From assembly GCA_002293425.1 (NCBI GenBank), contig DBDE01000030.1, positions 1 to 7,293 of the forward strand: 7,293 bases of DNA, read 5' to 3'. This DNA is from Alistipes sp. UBA940. Lineage in GTDB: Bacteria > Bacteroidota > Bacteroidia > Bacteroidales > Rikenellaceae. The translations under genes were made by a program, and so were the position numbers. Below are positions 6,104 to 7,293 of this stretch, piece after piece. The notes beneath the pieces are model-generated. The model saw nothing but the letters and a program-made list of their open reading frames with translations. It was not told the DNA's origin and ran no database searches. Positions within the stretch are counted from its first letter, which is position 1. Each line of letters starts with the position of its first letter.

Positions 6104-6146
6104 CGAGGCGCGAAGGAGGAAGGCAAAGCCAAAAACTCAAGCTTTG

Positions 6147-6178
6147 TTTGGTTTTCCGCTCGCCTTGCACTAAATTTG
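6147..6178 (+). promoter_or_regulatory. murB promoter, likely leaderless
   Basis: TTTG at 6147-6150 and TAAATTTG at 6171-6178 are separated by 20 nt, a complete match to the Bacteroides -33/-7 consensus. The murB ATG is at 6184, five bases beyond the -7 element, so the transcript should start at or within about 3 nt of the start codon. There is no Shine-Dalgarno. This is the best promoter in the window. Confidence 0.72.
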
Positions 6179-6183
6179 TATCT

Positions 6184-7236
6184 ATGAAGATTTCGGAAAA
6201 CATATCGCTCGGGCCGCTGAACAGTTTTGGCGTCGATGGGCGCGCAAGGAGGCTGGTGGAGTGGGAGAGTGCTGCGGAGCTTGCTCGGGTCGACTTTTCG
6301 GAGCCGTGGATGGCTTTGGGGGGCGGGAATAATGTGCTTTTCACGACCGATTATGATGGGACGCTGGTGAAGAGCGTGGCGCGCGGGATTGCGGTGACGG
6401 GCGAGACGGCGGAGACGGTGCGGGTGAGGGCTGAGGCTGGGGTTGATTGGGACGATTTTGTGGCTTGGTGTGTTGAGAGGGGCTTTTGGGGGGTTGAGAA
6501 TTTGTCGGCGATTCCCGGGACGGTGGGTGCCGCGCCGATTCAGAATATCGGGGCTTATGGTGCCGAGGTTGGGGATGTTGTGGTGGCGGTGGAGTGTTTT
6601 TGTGTCGAGACGGGTGGGGTGTTGACGTTGGCGCGGGAGCATTGTGGGTTTGGTTATCGGAGTTCGGTTTTTAAGGGTGTTTTGCGTGGGCGGGTTGTGG
6701 TGACGGCGGTGGAGTTTGGGTTGTCGAAGGAGCCGCGGCCGAATTTGAAATATGCTGTGTTGGCTGAGCGGGTTGCTAAAATTTCGTCTCCCCCCGCCCC
6801 CCCCGCGGGGGAGACGACGACTCCGCAGGAGTCGGGTTTGTTGGTTCAGATTCGTGGGGCGGTGATGGAGATTCGTTCGGGGAAGTTGCCGGATGTGCGG
6901 GTGCTGGGCAATGCGGGGAGTTTTTTCAAGAATCCGGCGGTGAGTGCCGAGATGGGGCGGTTGCTGGCTGAGAGGTATCCGGCGATGCCGGTTTATCCGA
7001 CAGGGGAGGGAGGGAGTAAGTTGTCGGCGGGGTGGTTGATCGAGGCGGCGGGTTGGCGTGGGCGGAGTGTTGGGCGGGTTGGGATTCATCGCGATCAGGC
7101 TTTGGTTGTGGTTAATTTGGGTGGTGCGACGGGGGAGGAGATTGTGGAGTTTGCTCGGCGGGTGCAGGACGATGTGAGGGCGAAGTTCGGCGTCGACCTC
7201 GAGCCCGAGGTGAATGTCCTCCCGCAGGCCCGTTGA
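6184..7236 (+). CDS. murB: UDP-N-acetylenolpyruvoylglucosamine reductase MurB, with in-frame palindromic insert
   Basis: MurB reduces enolpyruvyl-UDP-GlcNAc to UDP-MurNAc with NADPH and FAD, the second committed step of peptidoglycan synthesis in the cytoplasm. The 350-residue protein starts NISLGPLNSFGVDGRA. It shows the FAD-binding segment ALGGGNNVLF (44-53), the IPGTVGAAPIQNIGAYG loop (110-126), the type I Tyr-containing loop FGYRSSVFK (156-164), the catalytic Ser in GNAGSFFKNP (Ser246) and the C-terminal catalytic Glu in LEPEV (Glu342). Between LKYAVLAERVAK and the VQIRGAVMEIRSGKLPD helix, residues 201-217 are an extra Pro/Thr/Gly stretch from a palindromic element; families normally connect these directly. 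The start at 6184 is chosen by the family N-terminus and the promoter; an in-frame upstream ATG at 5896 lies antisense inside holA and is rejected. Codons are unusually rich in GTG, TTG, GGG and GGT. It ends with tandem stops TGA TAG. Confidence 0.95.
   Translation: MKISENISLGPLNSFGVDGRARRLVEWESAAELARVDFSEPWMALGGGNNVLFTTDYDGTLVKSVARGIAVTGETAETVRVRAEAGVDWDDFVAWCVERGFWGVENLSAIPGTVGAAPIQNIGAYGAEVGDVVVAVECFCVETGGVLTLAREHCGFGYRSSVFKGVLRGRVVVTAVEFGLSKEPRPNLKYAVLAERVAKISSPPAPPAGETTTPQESGLLVQIRGAVMEIRSGKLPDVRVLGNAGSFFKNPAVSAEMGRLLAERYPAMPVYPTGEGGSKLSAGWLIEAAGWRGRSVGRVGIHRDQALVVVNLGGATGEEIVEFARRVQDDVRAKFGVDLEPEVNVLPQAR
6785..6834. repeat. double-hairpin palindromic element, copy D (inside murB)
   Basis: The large hairpin has perfect 10-bp arms CGTCTCCCCC (6785-6794) and GGGGGAGACG (6807-6816) around a 12-nt C-rich loop. 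A single A at 6817 follows, then a perfect small hairpin with 7-bp arms CGACTCC (6818-6824) and GGAGTCG (6828-6834) and loop GCA. The layout matches copies A and B. The insert includes a run of eight C (6797-6804). It encodes murB residues about 201-217. Confidence 0.85.
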
Positions 7237-7293
7237 TAGCTCTGTTCATTGATCGCTTGTCCCGCGTAGCTTGGGCGTTGCGTAGCCTAACTC
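7237..7293 (+). other. murB downstream flank, no gene seen
   Basis: After the murB stops there is an extra in-frame TAG and then 54 bases to the edge. GCGTAGC occurs twice (7264-7270 and 7280-7286), reminiscent of the GCGTTAGC-type pairs elsewhere in the window. No terminator hairpin with a T-run is visible before the window ends. Confidence 0.4.

Noticed and set aside
5896..6183. N-terminal extension of murB by 96 residues
   Set aside because: It overlaps holA antisense and both promoters; the MurB family start fits 6184.
5985..6344. N-terminal extension of holA by 120 residues
   Set aside because: It runs antisense across the start of murB, the murB promoter and hairpin repeats, and the real promoter sits directly before the ATG at 5984.
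1428..6834. The hairpins as a CRISPR array or intrinsic terminators
   Set aside because: Copies are far apart, lie mainly inside coding sequence, have no spacers of even length and lack T-runs consistent with termination.
6043..7089. Long minus-strand open frame opposite murB
   Set aside because: Its Pro/Arg/His-rich translation is the typical shadow of a GC-rich gene; murB itself is unmistakable.

Overview
The window looks like chromosomal housekeeping DNA from a fairly GC-rich member of the Bacteroidota, probably Bacteroidales and perhaps near Rikenellaceae/Alistipes. The reasons are that most promoter-like sites match the Bacteroidetes -7 element TAnnTTTG, that start codons generally lack a Shine-Dalgarno sequence, and that the encoded proteins have a Bacteroidales character. 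The genus is inference; no search was run.

Layout. Bases 1-322 hold a possible 3' end of an upstream gene (3-110), a perfect hairpin, an ATGAAAAA tandem, a GGCTAACGCG direct repeat and a strong terminator that reads leftward. Next come a leftward secreted TPR protein (323-1282) and leftward tadA (1327-1803). A 38-bp divergent intergenic region with two overlapping promoters separates tadA from rightward aspS (1842-3560). aspS is followed by a small lipoprotein of unknown function (3596-4138), whose stop overlaps the stop of the convergent leftward pair made of holA (4911-5984) and a class IV aminotransferase (4135-4914). These two are joined by an ATGA overlap. A 199-bp divergent region rich in hairpins leads to rightward murB (6184-7236). 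Apart from the TPR protein and the lipoprotein, the genes are core functions: wobble-inosine tRNA editing, Asp-tRNA charging, replication clamp loading, PLP chemistry and peptidoglycan precursor synthesis. Their proximity does not look like one dedicated pathway.

The notable signal is a family of short palindromic elements, about 48-50 bp each. Every copy is a larger hairpin, then a short spacer (exactly one A in three copies), then a small triloop hairpin. Four copies occur in 7.3 kb. Three are inserted in frame in conserved enzymes (tadA, the class IV aminotransferase, murB), each adding about 16-17 low-complexity residues. The fourth lies across the translation start of the lipoprotein gene. 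The arrangement recalls the protein-coding palindromic elements of Rickettsia and Wolbachia, but I know of no such family in Bacteroidota. A second, intergenic set of short repeats built around CTAACGC is also present.
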